A stretch of 64,000 nucleotides of DNA from Glycocaulis profundi (GTDB lineage: Bacteria > Pseudomonadota > Alphaproteobacteria > Caulobacterales > Maricaulaceae), in the NCBI GenBank assembly GCA_007050995.1, contig VJOU01000011.1:59219-123218 (forward strand), given 5' to 3'. This document shows, in pieces, positions 25,883 through 34,344 of the stretch (position 1 is the first letter of the stretch; every line of letters begins with the position of its first letter). The notes beneath the pieces are model-generated. The model saw only the letters and a program-made list of their open reading frames with translations, did not search any database and was not told where the DNA came from. The translations under genes and the position numbers were made by a program.

Positions 25883-27561
25883 GCGGCGGCGGGCTCCAGC
25901 CGCTTCTTCAGATCGGGGCGCACCACCTTGTTCAGCGGATTGCGCGGCAGCCGGTCGATCAGCTCGAGCCGCTCGGGCCATTTGAACTTGGCCACGCCCT
26001 TGTCCTCCAGGAACGCCTTGACGTCCTCCAGATCGAGGCTCTCGCCCTCCTTGACCACGGCGAACAGGCAGACCTTCTCGCCCATCATCCGGTCGTCATA
26101 CCCGCACACGGCGGCCTCCACGATGGCGGGATGGGCATTGAGCACGCCATCGAGCTCCTCGGGCGAGATGTTCACCCCGCCCCGGATGATGACGTCCTTG
26201 CGGCGGCCCTTGAAGCGGTAGAAGCGGGCCATCTCCCCCTCCCCGGCGATCTCGAACAGGTCGCCGGTGCGGAAATAACCGTCCGCGTCGAACACGTCCT
26301 CGCCCGTGTCGCCCAGATAGCCGCCGAACACGTTGGGGCCGCGTATCAGCAGCTCGCCCGTCCGGCCCGGCCCGTCGATGACCGCGTCGCCGTCCTGCCA
26401 GTCCACCAGCTTGCTCTCGAAATAGTCCGCGAACCGGTTCGACCAGCTCAGGCCCGGCGCGCCGAAGCGGGGGAAGACCACCGCGCGCTGTTCAGGATCG
26501 GGCACCTCGGCGGGGCCGCCCACCAGGCCGATGCCTTCGTTGGAGCCGAAGAAGTTCACGATCTCCACGCCGAACTTGTCCTTGAAACCCTTGGTCATCC
26601 ACGGATCGAGCGGCGCGGAGCCCGACGCGATGTATTTGACCGCCGACAGATCGACCTGGCCATGCAGGGCCTCGTTCTGAAGGAACATGTTCAGCACCGC
26701 GGGCGGGGCGATGGTGTAGGCGATCTTCTCGGTGACGAGCTGGCGCAGGAAGCCGGGCAGGTCGAAAGGATGGTGCAGGACCAGCGTGCCGCGGTTCTCC
26801 AGCCAGTAGACGAAGAACCCCGCCAGCGCGGCCATGTTGATGAGCGGGAAGGGATTGAGCATCGCCGAGCCCTTGGGCAGCGGCACCGCGTCCTCCACCG
26901 CGCGGCCCTGCGTGAACCAGTGGCCGTGATGACGCGGCACGCCCTTGGGCGTGCCGGTGGTGCCCGAGGTCCAGCAGATGGTGACGATGTCCTCCGCCTC
27001 GCCGTCGGAGGCGGGCCGGGAGGCGGGCTCGGAGACGTCCAGCGCCAGCGGCTCGAAGCCGTCGGCCCCTTCACCGAACGCGAAGCGCAGGGCGCCGGCG
27101 GGCAGCGCGTCCGCGACCCGGCCCGCGCACGGCTCGTCCTTGAAGCGCGCGATCCCGACGAAGGCTTTCGCGCCCAGCTCGCCGGACGTGTGGGCCACCT
27201 CGTGGCGGCCATACTGCATGGCGATGGGGCTGACGATGGCGCCCAGCCGGGACAGGGCGATGTAGAGCACGGTCAGCTCGGCGGTGTTGGGCAGCTGGAC
27301 CAGGACGGCGTCGCCGCGCCCGATCCCGGCCTGTTTCAGCGCGGTCGCCAGATTGTCCGCCGCGTTCTTCGCCTCCGCCCAGCTCAGACGCAGCGGCGCG
27401 CGCCCGATCAGCGCCTCGCAGTCGAGGGGGTCGACGATGGCGGTCTGGCCTGACGCGGCGCTGGCGGCGGCGTCGAACGCGCCGTGCAGCGTGCTGCCGT
27501 CCCACCACCCCTTGTCGCGATAGGTCTGATGGCGCGCCTGCGCCTGCGCTGTCCGGTCCAT
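25879..27561 (-). CDS. AMP-dependent acyl-CoA ligase
   Basis: 560-aa adenylate-forming ligase with P-loop CWTSGTTGTPKGVPRHH (about 200-216), NPFPLINMAALAGF, FGSNEGIGLV, GYFRTGDLFEI and catalytic Lys in RNPLNKVVRPD. It resembles cyclohexanecarboxylate/aliphatic acid ligases more than AlkK. GGGAGGAG precedes the ATG. First gene of the minus-strand ligase-thiolase-ligase operon, divergent from the tandem-HxlR regulator, with a block-B motif in the gap. Confidence 0.9.
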   Translation of the reverse strand: MDRTAQAQARHQTYRDKGWWDGSTLHGAFDAAASAASGQTAIVDPLDCEALIGRAPLRLSWAEAKNAADNLATALKQAGIGRGDAVLVQLPNTAELTVLYIALSRLGAIVSPIAMQYGRHEVAHTSGELGAKAFVGIARFKDEPCAGRVADALPAGALRFAFGEGADGFEPLALDVSEPASRPASDGEAEDIVTICWTSGTTGTPKGVPRHHGHWFTQGRAVEDAVPLPKGSAMLNPFPLINMAALAGFFVYWLENRGTLVLHHPFDLPGFLRQLVTEKIAYTIAPPAVLNMFLQNEALHGQVDLSAVKYIASGSAPLDPWMTKGFKDKFGVEIVNFFGSNEGIGLVGGPAEVPDPEQRAVVFPRFGAPGLSWSNRFADYFESKLVDWQDGDAVIDGPGRTGELLIRGPNVFGGYLGDTGEDVFDADGYFRTGDLFEIAGEGEMARFYRFKGRRKDVIIRGGVNISPEELDGVLNAHPAIVEAAVCGYDDRMMGEKVCLFAVVKEGESLDLEDVKAFLEDKGVAKFKWPERLELIDRLPRNPLNKVVRPDLKKRLEPAAA

Positions 27562-27613
27562 GGCCGGTCTCCTCCCGTTGCTCTCGGCGCGGCTTGCTCC
27601 GCCGCGTTATGAC

Positions 27614-27628
27614 TTGCACAATCAAACC
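27614..27628 (+). promoter_or_regulatory. Block-B regulatory motif, copy c
   Basis: TTGCACAATCAAACC, 52 bases upstream of the ligase start (minus) and 111 bases from the regulator start (plus). It differs from the consensus at one position (CAAACC). A half-match TTGCATAA on the minus strand overlaps the regulator's own start codon. Confidence 0.5.
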
Positions 27629-27703
27629 AAGTGGCGCGCGCGCTGCCAAGCCCTATCGCCGCGCCAGCTGTGAAAATCGCGCGAGGGCGGCCGAAAACCG
27701 CCT

Positions 27704-27732
27704 GTGACAAAGGGCGCCGCTTCGCCTATACG
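27704..27732 (+). promoter_or_regulatory. Sigma-70 promoter, probably giving a leaderless mRNA
   Basis: GTGACA (27704-27709; 5/6 to TTGACA), 17-base spacer, TATACG (27727-27732; 4/6). The ATG of the regulator starts 8 bases after the -10, about where transcription should begin, and no Shine-Dalgarno sequence precedes it. Confidence 0.5.
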
Positions 27733-27739
27733 AGTTGTT

Positions 27740-28729
27740 ATGCAACCTGCGACCGTGAAACCCGCCGCCGACCTGAAGCTGATCCGCAGCTGTTCGATCT
27801 GGCGCGCGCTGGAGGTGGTGGGCGACGTGCCCACCATGCTGATCCTGGAGGCGTTCTGGCTCGGCGAACGGCGGTTCGACGGTTATCAGCAGCGCACCGG
27901 CCTTCTCAAGGCGCTGCTCAGCCAGCGCCTGAAAACGATGACCGAGACGGGCCTTCTGGAGAAGCGCCAGTATTCCGAACGCCCCGCCCGGTATGAATAC
28001 TGGGCCACCGACAAGGGGCGGGACCTGTACTGGGTGGCGCTGGCCATGCTGCGCTGGGAGAAGCGCTGGGGCGCGGCGGCGACCAAGTTCACCGTCCAGC
28101 TCGACCATCTGGCCTGCGGGGCGCGCAACATCGACGCGGTGCCGTTCAGCCGGGCCGCCGGCAAGCCCTTCACCGCCCGCGACGTCAGCTGGGAGCACGG
28201 GCCGGGCATGGGGTGGATCGCGCCGCGCCACAGCCGCCGCCGCAAGCAGCGCACCGACGCGGAAGGCCCTGACAGCAATCTTCTGGACGTGATCGTGCAG
28301 GTTCTGGGCGACCGCTGGGCCTCGCTCATCCTGCGCTCGATCTTCACCGGCTTCCGCCGTTATGACGAGATCCAGAAGGACGCGGCCATCGCCACCAACA
28401 TCCTGGCCGACCGGCTGCAATGGCTGACGGGGATGGGGCTGATCCACAAGCGGCTCTATTCCGACAGCCCCGCCCGCTACGAGTACCGCCTCACCGAGAC
28501 GGGCATCGATTACTACCCGGTGCTGGTCATGCTGATGGCGTGGGGGGACCGCTGGTATGTCGCGCCCGAAGGTCCGCCGCTCGTGCTCCAGCACCGGGAC
28601 ACCGGGCTGCCGCTGGATCCGGTGATGGCCTGCTCGGCCTGTCACCAGCCGCTCGACCCCGACGAGGTGGCCTTCCACATCCGGCCCATGCGCCGCAGCC
28701 AGGAAGAGATCCGGGCGCAGGCGAGCTAG
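27740..28729 (+). CDS. Tandem-HxlR transcriptional regulator
   Basis: 329-aa protein made of two HxlR/MarR-like winged-helix domains in one chain: the first at about 15-110 (WRALEVVGDVPTMLILEAF ... SERPARYEYWATDKGRDLYWV), the second at about 185-285 (VIVQVLGDRWASLILRSIF ... SPARYEYRLTETGIDYYPV). A basic linker (RRRKQRTD) joins them. A C-terminal CSACH motif may bind a metal. Single-domain HxlR proteins act as dimers; this one carries two DNA-reading heads by itself. It lies in the centre of block B, next to motif copy c, and is the best candidate for the factor that reads the six-copy motif. I start it at the ATG 27740; a GTG at 27704 is inside the putative -35. Confidence 0.88.
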   Translation: MQPATVKPAADLKLIRSCSIWRALEVVGDVPTMLILEAFWLGERRFDGYQQRTGLLKALLSQRLKTMTETGLLEKRQYSERPARYEYWATDKGRDLYWVALAMLRWEKRWGAAATKFTVQLDHLACGARNIDAVPFSRAAGKPFTARDVSWEHGPGMGWIAPRHSRRRKQRTDAEGPDSNLLDVIVQVLGDRWASLILRSIFTGFRRYDEIQKDAAIATNILADRLQWLTGMGLIHKRLYSDSPARYEYRLTETGIDYYPVLVMLMAWGDRWYVAPEGPPLVLQHRDTGLPLDPVMACSACHQPLDPDEVAFHIRPMRRSQEEIRAQAS

Positions 28730-28731
28730 AC

Positions 28732-28746
28732 TTTCATTATCATACC
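28732..28746 (+). promoter_or_regulatory. Block-B regulatory motif, copy d
   Basis: TTTCATTATCATACC, identical to copy a, 38 bases before the SDR ATG at 28785 and immediately after the regulator stop codon. At this distance it must overlap the core promoter of the SDR operon. Confidence 0.65.
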
Positions 28747-28784
28747 CACTAGCGTTTCCTCAGCTTTCAAGGGGAGGGACGCGC

Positions 28785-29672
28785 ATGGGCGATCCATCAC
28801 GACCCGGCCGGGTGACGCTGGTCACCGGGGCGGGAAAAGGTCTGGGCCGGGCGTTCGCGCTGGCCTGCGCGGCGCGCGGAGACGCGGTCGTGGTCAACAA
28901 CCGCCGTCGCGAGGGCGCGCCTGACAGCGCGGCCCGAACCGCCACCGAGATCCGCGAGGCCGGGGGGCGGGCGGTCGCCGAGCTGTCCGACATCACCGAT
29001 CCGGACGCGGGCGAGGCGATGGTCGATGCGGCCCTGTCGGCCTTCGGCCGGCTGGACGCGGTGATCTTCAATGCCGGGGTGAACGGCGCGGCAGGCCGCT
29101 TCATGGATCTGCCCGCAGACGCGTTCGCCACGGTCATGGCGGTCAACCTGACCGCCCAGATCGCGCTCGCGCGCGCCGCCCTGCCCCATCTGCGCGAGAG
29201 CCCGGCGGGCCGGATGGTGTTCGTGTCCTCTTCGGCGGGGCTGTACGGCATTTACGGGCGCACGCCCTACAGCGCCTCGAAGGCCGCGCTGAATGGTTTT
29301 GCGCTGGCCCTGGCCCAGGAAGAGCGGCGCGGCGGCGTGCGCGTGAACGTGCTCGCGCCTTACGCGGCGACGCGGATGACGGGCGACGCGATCAGCGGGG
29401 ACATGGCCGAACGCTTCACGCCTGAGGCCGCCGCCCCCGCCTGCGCCTTTCTGGCCAGCGCGGCGTGCGACCGGAGCGGAGAGACATGGGTCGCGGGCGG
29501 CGGATTCGCCCGACGGGCCGCGATGATGGAGGGCGGCGGCGCGGCCCTGCCCGCCACGGCGTCAGAGGCCGATCTGGCCCGCGCGGGCGGCATGGACGGC
29601 GCGCGCGAGGCTCCCGGCGCGGCCGCCGCTTTCACGGATTTCGTCACGCGCGCAGGGGAGGCGCAGTCATGA
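28785..29672 (+). CDS. SDR family dehydrogenase (hydroxyacyl-CoA dehydrogenase-like)
   Basis: 295-aa short-chain dehydrogenase: TGAGKGLGRAFA cofactor motif, NAGVNG, VSSSAGLYGIYGRTPYSASK with catalytic Ser, Tyr and Lys. As with the SDR at 8216-9091 the sequence is of the MFE-2 dehydrogenase type. The Ala/Gly-rich C-terminal tail (about 240-295) has no recognised domain. GGGGAGGG precedes the ATG. It overlaps the DUF1295 gene (ATGA). Probably a 3-hydroxyacyl-CoA oxidation step in block B. Confidence 0.87.
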   Translation: MGDPSRPGRVTLVTGAGKGLGRAFALACAARGDAVVVNNRRREGAPDSAARTATEIREAGGRAVAELSDITDPDAGEAMVDAALSAFGRLDAVIFNAGVNGAAGRFMDLPADAFATVMAVNLTAQIALARAALPHLRESPAGRMVFVSSSAGLYGIYGRTPYSASKAALNGFALALAQEERRGGVRVNVLAPYAATRMTGDAISGDMAERFTPEAAAPACAFLASAACDRSGETWVAGGGFARRAAMMEGGGAALPATASEADLARAGGMDGAREAPGAAAAFTDFVTRAGEAQS

Positions 29673-30475
29673 GCCTGGTTTCAGGAATCGCCCTCAATCT
29701 GGCCGTCGCCTATGGGCTGGTCATGGTCTGCCTGCTGGCCCTGTGGGCGGTCAGCGTGAAAATCCGCGATGTCAGCATCATCGACATGTTCTGGGGCGCG
29801 GGCTTCGCGGTGATCGCGGTGGCGCTGTATCTGCTCAACCGGCCCCAGACCGCCTACGGGATCCTGCTGGCGGCGATGCCCACGCTGTGGGCGGCGCGCT
29901 ACACGCCCTTCATCCTGAAGCGTAACTGGGGCCATGGCGAGGACGCGCGCTATTCCAAGCTCCGGAACTGGGTTCAGGGCGGAGACGCGGCGTTCGCGCG
30001 CTTCTCGCTGACCCGGGTTTTCCTGCTGCAGGGCCATGTGATGGTTCTCGTCGCACTGCCCGTCATCGTGGCGCTGGCGATGGACGGTCCGCCCGCCTGG
30101 CCGGTCCTGTTGTGGCTGGGCGCGGGCGTCTGGCTGGCGGGCGTGGTCTGCGAGGCGGTCGCCGACGCGCAGCTGACGGCGTTCAGGAAGAACCCCGACA
30201 ACAAAGGCAAGGTGCTCGACACCGGGCTGTGGGGCTGGTCGCGCCACCCCAATTATTTCGGAAACGCGCTGCTGTGGTGGGGCATCTTCATCGCCGCGAG
30301 CGCCCATCCGGTCGCGCTGATCACCGTGATCGGCCCGGTGATGATGACCCACTTCCTCGTCAACGTGACGGGCATGCGCACGTTGGACAAGAAGCTGGCG
30401 CGCGAAAAACCCGGCTATGCCGAATACATGGCGCGGACCTCGGGCTTCGTGCCGATGCCGCCCAAGCGCTCATGA
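29669..30475 (+). CDS. DUF1295 family membrane protein (steroid 5-alpha-reductase-like)
   Basis: 268-aa integral-membrane protein with about six hydrophobic helices. The C-terminal signature KGKVLDTGLWGWSRHPNYFGN is diagnostic of DUF1295 and of the related steroid 5-alpha-reductase/isoprenylcysteine methyltransferase fold, which binds NADPH or SAM. A role in reducing a lipid- or isoprenoid-like intermediate would fit the cluster but is not shown. The start overlaps the SDR stop (ATGA). A hairpin terminator follows. Confidence 0.85.
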   Translation: MSLVSGIALNLAVAYGLVMVCLLALWAVSVKIRDVSIIDMFWGAGFAVIAVALYLLNRPQTAYGILLAAMPTLWAARYTPFILKRNWGHGEDARYSKLRNWVQGGDAAFARFSLTRVFLLQGHVMVLVALPVIVALAMDGPPAWPVLLWLGAGVWLAGVVCEAVADAQLTAFRKNPDNKGKVLDTGLWGWSRHPNYFGNALLWWGIFIAASAHPVALITVIGPVMMTHFLVNVTGMRTLDKKLAREKPGYAEYMARTSGFVPMPPKRS

Positions 30476-30481
30476 AAAGAA

Positions 30482-30509
30482 GCGGGGCTCCGGTTTCCCG
30501 GAGCCCCGC
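30482..30509. terminator. Bidirectional hairpin terminator
   Basis: Perfect 12-bp stem GCGGGGCTCCGG / CCGGAGCCCCGC with loop TTTC, between convergent genes. The minus-strand side is followed by CTTCTTTTC, so it best serves the oxygenase operon. Confidence 0.85.
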
Positions 30510-30534
30510 ACCGTCCCCCCGGACGGAAAGCCGC

Positions 30535-31983
30535 TCAGGCCGCGCGGATCTGGTCGCCCGGCGCCCAGGTGCCGTGGAAGCCCGCGGGCACGCGCTGGGG
30601 CAGCTTCACCCGCGCCAGCGGCCTGGAGGAGAAGTTCTGGGCGTCGAGGATCAGCGCTTCGGACGCGCCGGTCTCGGCGTTGAACACGAAGGAAATGACG
30701 TAACCGTCGTCCTCGTGCTTCGCCCCGACCTTCGCCGCATAGGCGGGCTCGGACCCGAACCGGCCGGGACCGAATTCATGCGCCTCTCCGCGCCCGGTCT
30801 TCAGATCGTACTTGACCAGCCCGTCGAAGACCTGGGTCTGCGTGTTGGGGATGGAGACGTGGTAGGAATACCGGCTGTCGCGGCCCATCCTGTCGAGATT
30901 GATGACCGGGAACTCGGTCACCCGGTCGTCGACGGGGCGCTCTTTCGTCTGGCCGGTCTTCAGGTTGAAGCGCCACTCGTACAGCACCGCCTGCAGGGCC
31001 AGCACGCCGACCATGGGCGCGTAGGGACCGAAGGCGGGATCGGGGGTGAGACCGTTGGGGATCATCTTGCAGGCGTAAAAGACGATCTCGTCGCCCTCCT
31101 CCCACGCATTCACCCCGTGATAGATGTAGCACGGGTCCGCCTCGAACCAGCGCACGTCGCCCGTGCCGTCCTTGCGCAGCACGCCGAAGCGTGTCGCCTG
31201 GCCCTCGGGCTGGTGGATCTGCCACATGCCGTTGCGCATGCCGGACTCGGTGAACACCACCGGCAGGTCCATCAGGACCATGTAATTCTCGGTGATCGCC
31301 ATGTCGTGGGGCAGGCGCGGGCCGGGCAGCTCGATCTCGCGGAACCAGGACAGTTCGTTGTCCCTGGACACCACCCCGGCGCTCATGACGGGGTTGTACA
31401 GGTCGTAATCGAAGAACACGAACTCGCCGGTCTCGGGATCGACCTTGGAGTGGGCGGAGACGTTCTTGGGCAGCTTGCCCGCGAAGGTCTCGGTGCGGAC
31501 CGTCTCGAGCGTGCGCGCGTCCACGCGCACCGGCTGGCCGGAGATGTACCACAGCGCCATCAGCGAGCCGTCATGGAAGACCACGTCGGTGTTGGCCGTG
31601 TCCTTGTAAGTGGTGGGGTGGCGCGACTTGTTCGCCGGCATGAGAATGCCGGCCGCGTCGAGCGATCCGGCTTTCTCCGCCTCGTGGTCGGCGGTGCGGA
31701 TGTAGCGGTTGCGATACTCCGCCTTGCCGTTCTCGAAAAAGATCCCGTGCAGCATCCCGTCGCCGTCGAACCAGTGATGCATGCCCTCGGGCGCGTTCAG
31801 CGGGTTCGGCCCGTTGCGGACGTAAGCGCCGTGCAGATCGCGCGGAATCTCGCCCTCGACCTCCAGCTCCAGCGCGGTGACCTCCCTGCGGACGGGCGCG
31901 TAGATGCCTTTCAGATAGGGGTTGAGCTGGTTGACCGGGGTGCTGAGCTCGTCGCGCTCGAAATCGGTGACGATCATGGTCAT
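30535..31983 (-). CDS. Carotenoid-oxygenase family protein (lignostilbene/apocarotenoid dioxygenase-like)
   Basis: 482-aa non-haem iron dioxygenase that cleaves a conjugated or aryl-alkene C=C bond to two carbonyls. The four iron-binding His are all visible: SAHSKVD, LPHDMAI, YHGVNAW and the C-terminal FHGTWAPG. N-terminal family blocks are GAYVRNGPNP and HHWFDGDGMLHG. There is no signal peptide, so it is cytoplasmic. AAGGAG precedes the ATG at 31983. The gene starts 12 bases after the nitronate-monooxygenase-like gene. An aldehyde product could be passed to the PaaN-like dehydrogenase. Stilbenoid, phenylpropenoid and apocarotenoid substrates are all possible. Confidence 0.92.
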   Translation of the reverse strand: MTMIVTDFERDELSTPVNQLNPYLKGIYAPVRREVTALELEVEGEIPRDLHGAYVRNGPNPLNAPEGMHHWFDGDGMLHGIFFENGKAEYRNRYIRTADHEAEKAGSLDAAGILMPANKSRHPTTYKDTANTDVVFHDGSLMALWYISGQPVRVDARTLETVRTETFAGKLPKNVSAHSKVDPETGEFVFFDYDLYNPVMSAGVVSRDNELSWFREIELPGPRLPHDMAITENYMVLMDLPVVFTESGMRNGMWQIHQPEGQATRFGVLRKDGTGDVRWFEADPCYIYHGVNAWEEGDEIVFYACKMIPNGLTPDPAFGPYAPMVGVLALQAVLYEWRFNLKTGQTKERPVDDRVTEFPVINLDRMGRDSRYSYHVSIPNTQTQVFDGLVKYDLKTGRGEAHEFGPGRFGSEPAYAAKVGAKHEDDGYVISFVFNAETGASEALILDAQNFSSRPLARVKLPQRVPAGFHGTWAPGDQIRAA

Positions 31984-31995
31984 GGCGGGTCTCCT

Positions 31996-32961
31996 TCAGA
32001 CCGCGCGCGCCGGGCGCGCGGGGATTTGAGCTGCGTGAACGGGGGTGGCGCAGGCGGCGGCGTATTCGGCGGCCAGCGCGTCGGCGATCCCGGCGGAGCT
32101 CTGGGTCGCGGTGACCGCGCCCACGCCGTGCCCGGCCGACCAGACGTCGCGCCAGGCCTTCACCTGACCTTCGCTGTCGGCGAAGTCGGGGCCGCCCTCG
32201 CGGCGGCCGTCCGCCCCGATGCCCATGCGGGCGAGGCTGGCTTTGAGATAATAGGCGTCCGCCCCGGTCAGTTTGTTGGACAGGACGAGGTCCTCGAACT
32301 CGGCGGCGATCAGCATGGAGCGGTACTCCTCCGTCGCCAGGCTCTCCTCGGCGGCGATGAAGCGCGTGCCCATATAGGCGAAGTCCGCGCCCAGCACCTC
32401 GGCGGCGCGGATCGCCCGCCCGTCGCCGATGCCGCCGCCCAGCATGACCGGGCCGTCGAAGAAGCGGCGCACCGCGGACACGAAGGCGAACCCGGCCATG
32501 GGCCCGGTGTGCCCGCCCGCGCCCGCCGAGACGAGCACCAGCCCGTCCGCGCCCTGCTCGACGGCCTTCTTCGCGAAGCCCACCGAATTGACGTCCGCGA
32601 AGACCAGCCCGCCATACTCATGGACCGCGTCCACGGCCCGTCGCGGACCGCCCAACGCGGTGATGACGATCTCGGGCCTGTAGCGGCGGACCAGCTCCAG
32701 CTCGGCGTCGAACCGGCCATAGGACGAATGGGTGACCATGTTCGCCGCGAAGGGCGCGCGCGGGCCGTCGGGAGCGCACGCGGCGGCCAGCCATTCCTCC
32801 AGCACATCGATGGTCCGCGCGTTGGGAAAGGGGAAACTCGCCATCAGCCCGGCCCGGCGCGCGGCGTCCACCAGCGCGGGGCCGGAGACCAGAAACATGG
32901 GGGCGACGACCGCAGGCAGGCGCATGCGGGCCTTCAGCACGTCGGCTCTGGCAGAGGTCAA
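31996..32961 (-). CDS. Nitronate monooxygenase / 2-nitropropane dioxygenase-like flavoprotein
   Basis: 321-aa FMN-binding TIM-barrel protein. Features are the N-terminal AVVAPMFLVS, catalytic-His motif AGAGGHTGPMAG near 150, phosphate-binding GGGIGDGRAIRAAEVLGADFAYMGTRF (in parts GGGIGDG and GADFAYMGTRF), and FIAAEESLATEEY. Many members are enoyl reductases or quinone reductases rather than nitronate oxidases, so an enoyl-type redox step is possible. First gene of an operon with the oxygenase; motif copy e is 20 bases upstream. Confidence 0.87.
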   Translation of the reverse strand: MTSARADVLKARMRLPAVVAPMFLVSGPALVDAARRAGLMASFPFPNARTIDVLEEWLAAACAPDGPRAPFAANMVTHSSYGRFDAELELVRRYRPEIVITALGGPRRAVDAVHEYGGLVFADVNSVGFAKKAVEQGADGLVLVSAGAGGHTGPMAGFAFVSAVRRFFDGPVMLGGGIGDGRAIRAAEVLGADFAYMGTRFIAAEESLATEEYRSMLIAAEFEDLVLSNKLTGADAYYLKASLARMGIGADGRREGGPDFADSEGQVKAWRDVWSAGHGVGAVTATQSSAGIADALAAEYAAACATPVHAAQIPARPARAV

Positions 32962-32981
32962 GCGGCGGCTCCGAGTTCAGC

Positions 32982-32996
32982 TTTCATAACCATACC
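32982..32996 (+). promoter_or_regulatory. Block-B regulatory motif, copy e
   Basis: TTTCATAACCATACC, 20 bases upstream of the minus-strand flavoprotein start, in the 147-base divergent gap that also holds copy f. Confidence 0.6.
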
Positions 32997-33049
32997 GACG
33001 CCAGTGTGAGCGATCCAAGGCCCGCTGACAAGGCCCCTCCGATAGCCGC

Positions 33050-33064
33050 TTGCATAATCATACC
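33050..33064 (+). promoter_or_regulatory. Block-B regulatory motif, copy f
   Basis: TTGCATAATCATACC, 44 bases before the thiolase ATG at 33109, with the same orientation and distance to the start as copies b and d. Confidence 0.65.
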
Positions 33065-33108
33065 TGTTGCCTTTAGCCTCGGCGCCAGATCGCGGGGAGG
33101 AGCGGGCC

Positions 33109-34344
33109 ATGGCCGCTGAGGTGTTCATTCTGGGCGGCGCGCAGACCGATTTCGCGCGCAACTGGACCCGCGAGGGGCTGGGCCTTCACGACATGATGGC
33201 CGAAGCCACGCTCGACGGGCTGGCGGACGCGGGGCTGGACCCGATCCATGTCGAGACCCTGCACATCGGCAATTTCGCGGCCGAGCTGTTCTGCGGCCAG
33301 GGCCTGCTGGGCGGGTTCGCCGGGCACATCCATCCTGATCTGGAGGGCCTGCCCACCATGCGCCACGAGGCGGCCTGCGCCTCGGGATCGATGGCGATCC
33401 TGGCCGCGATGGCCGACATCGAGTCGGGCCGGTACGGCGTCGCGGCGGTGCTGGGCGTGGAGATGATGCGCAACGTGCCTGGCCAGACCGCGGCGGAGCA
33501 TCTGGGCGCGGCGGCCTGGGCGGGGCGTGAAGCGCAGGGCGCGCGATATCTGTGGCCGGCCATGTTCTCCGACATCGCCGAGGAATACGACGCGCGCTTC
33601 GGCCTGGACCGCGCCCATCTGGCCGGGATCAGCCGGATCAATTTCGACAATGCCCGCCGCAACCCCGCCGCCCAGACCCGGGGCTGGTCCTTCACCGAGG
33701 AGAGCTTCTCCGAGGACGACGACGCCAATCCGGTCATCGAAGGGCGGATGCGCAAGTCCGACTGCGGGCAGGTCACCGACGGCGCGGCGATGATCGTTCT
33801 GGCCGGGGCCGAGGCGGCGCGCGTCCATGCCGCGCGCACGGGCCGCCGTATCGAGGACCTGCCGCGCATCAAGGGCTGGGGCCACACCACCGCGCCGCTG
33901 CTTCTGGAGAAGAAGCTGGCCGATTCCCGCGGTCGCAATGACGGCTGGATGTTCCCCTGGATGCGCAAGGCGATGATGGACGCCTACGCCCGCGCCGGGC
34001 TGACGGGAGCGGAGGAGATCGACGCTTTCGAGACCCATGACTGCTTCTCGGTGACGGAGCTGGCCGCCATCGAGCATTTCGGCATCACCCCGCCGGGCCG
34101 GGCGGGCGAGGCGGTCGAGGACGGACGCATCGCTCTTGGCGGGCGCTCGCCTGTCAATCCGTCGGGCGGTCTGATCGGGCTGGGCCATCCGGTCGGCGCG
34201 ACCGGCGTGCGCATGGCGCTCGATGCCGCCCGTCAGGTCCAGGGCCGCGCGGGCGAGAATCAGGTCGAGGGCGCGCGCAACGTGGCCACCTACAATGTGG
34301 GCGGCTCGGCCACCGCCAACGTCTCACTGGTGATCGGCGCATGA
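33109..34344 (+). CDS. SCP-x-type thiolase
   Basis: 411-aa thiolase. Nucleophile Cys in HEAACASGSMA (about 90), second Cys in FETHDCFSVTELAAIEHFG, and catalytic His in GGLIGLGHPVGATG. These are the features of sterol-carrier-protein-x thiolases, which cleave branched or bulky 3-ketoacyl-CoAs. GGGGAGGAG precedes the ATG at 33109. Operon order is thiolase, thiolase, MFS with ATGA overlaps. The SCP-x type in a block with a DUF1295 protein suggests a branched or isoprenoid-like side chain; inference. Confidence 0.9.
   Translation: MAAEVFILGGAQTDFARNWTREGLGLHDMMAEATLDGLADAGLDPIHVETLHIGNFAAELFCGQGLLGGFAGHIHPDLEGLPTMRHEAACASGSMAILAAMADIESGRYGVAAVLGVEMMRNVPGQTAAEHLGAAAWAGREAQGARYLWPAMFSDIAEEYDARFGLDRAHLAGISRINFDNARRNPAAQTRGWSFTEESFSEDDDANPVIEGRMRKSDCGQVTDGAAMIVLAGAEAARVHAARTGRRIEDLPRIKGWGHTTAPLLLEKKLADSRGRNDGWMFPWMRKAMMDAYARAGLTGAEEIDAFETHDCFSVTELAAIEHFGITPPGRAGEAVEDGRIALGGRSPVNPSGGLIGLGHPVGATGVRMALDAARQVQGRAGENQVEGARNVATYNVGGSATANVSLVIGA

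Noticed and set aside
17069..33064. Reading the 15-bp motif as a simple sigma-70 -35 element (TTGCAT/TTTCAT)
   Set aside because: No -10-like hexamer lies 16-18 bases downstream of any copy, and conservation is as strong in the CATACC half as in the TTKCA half.
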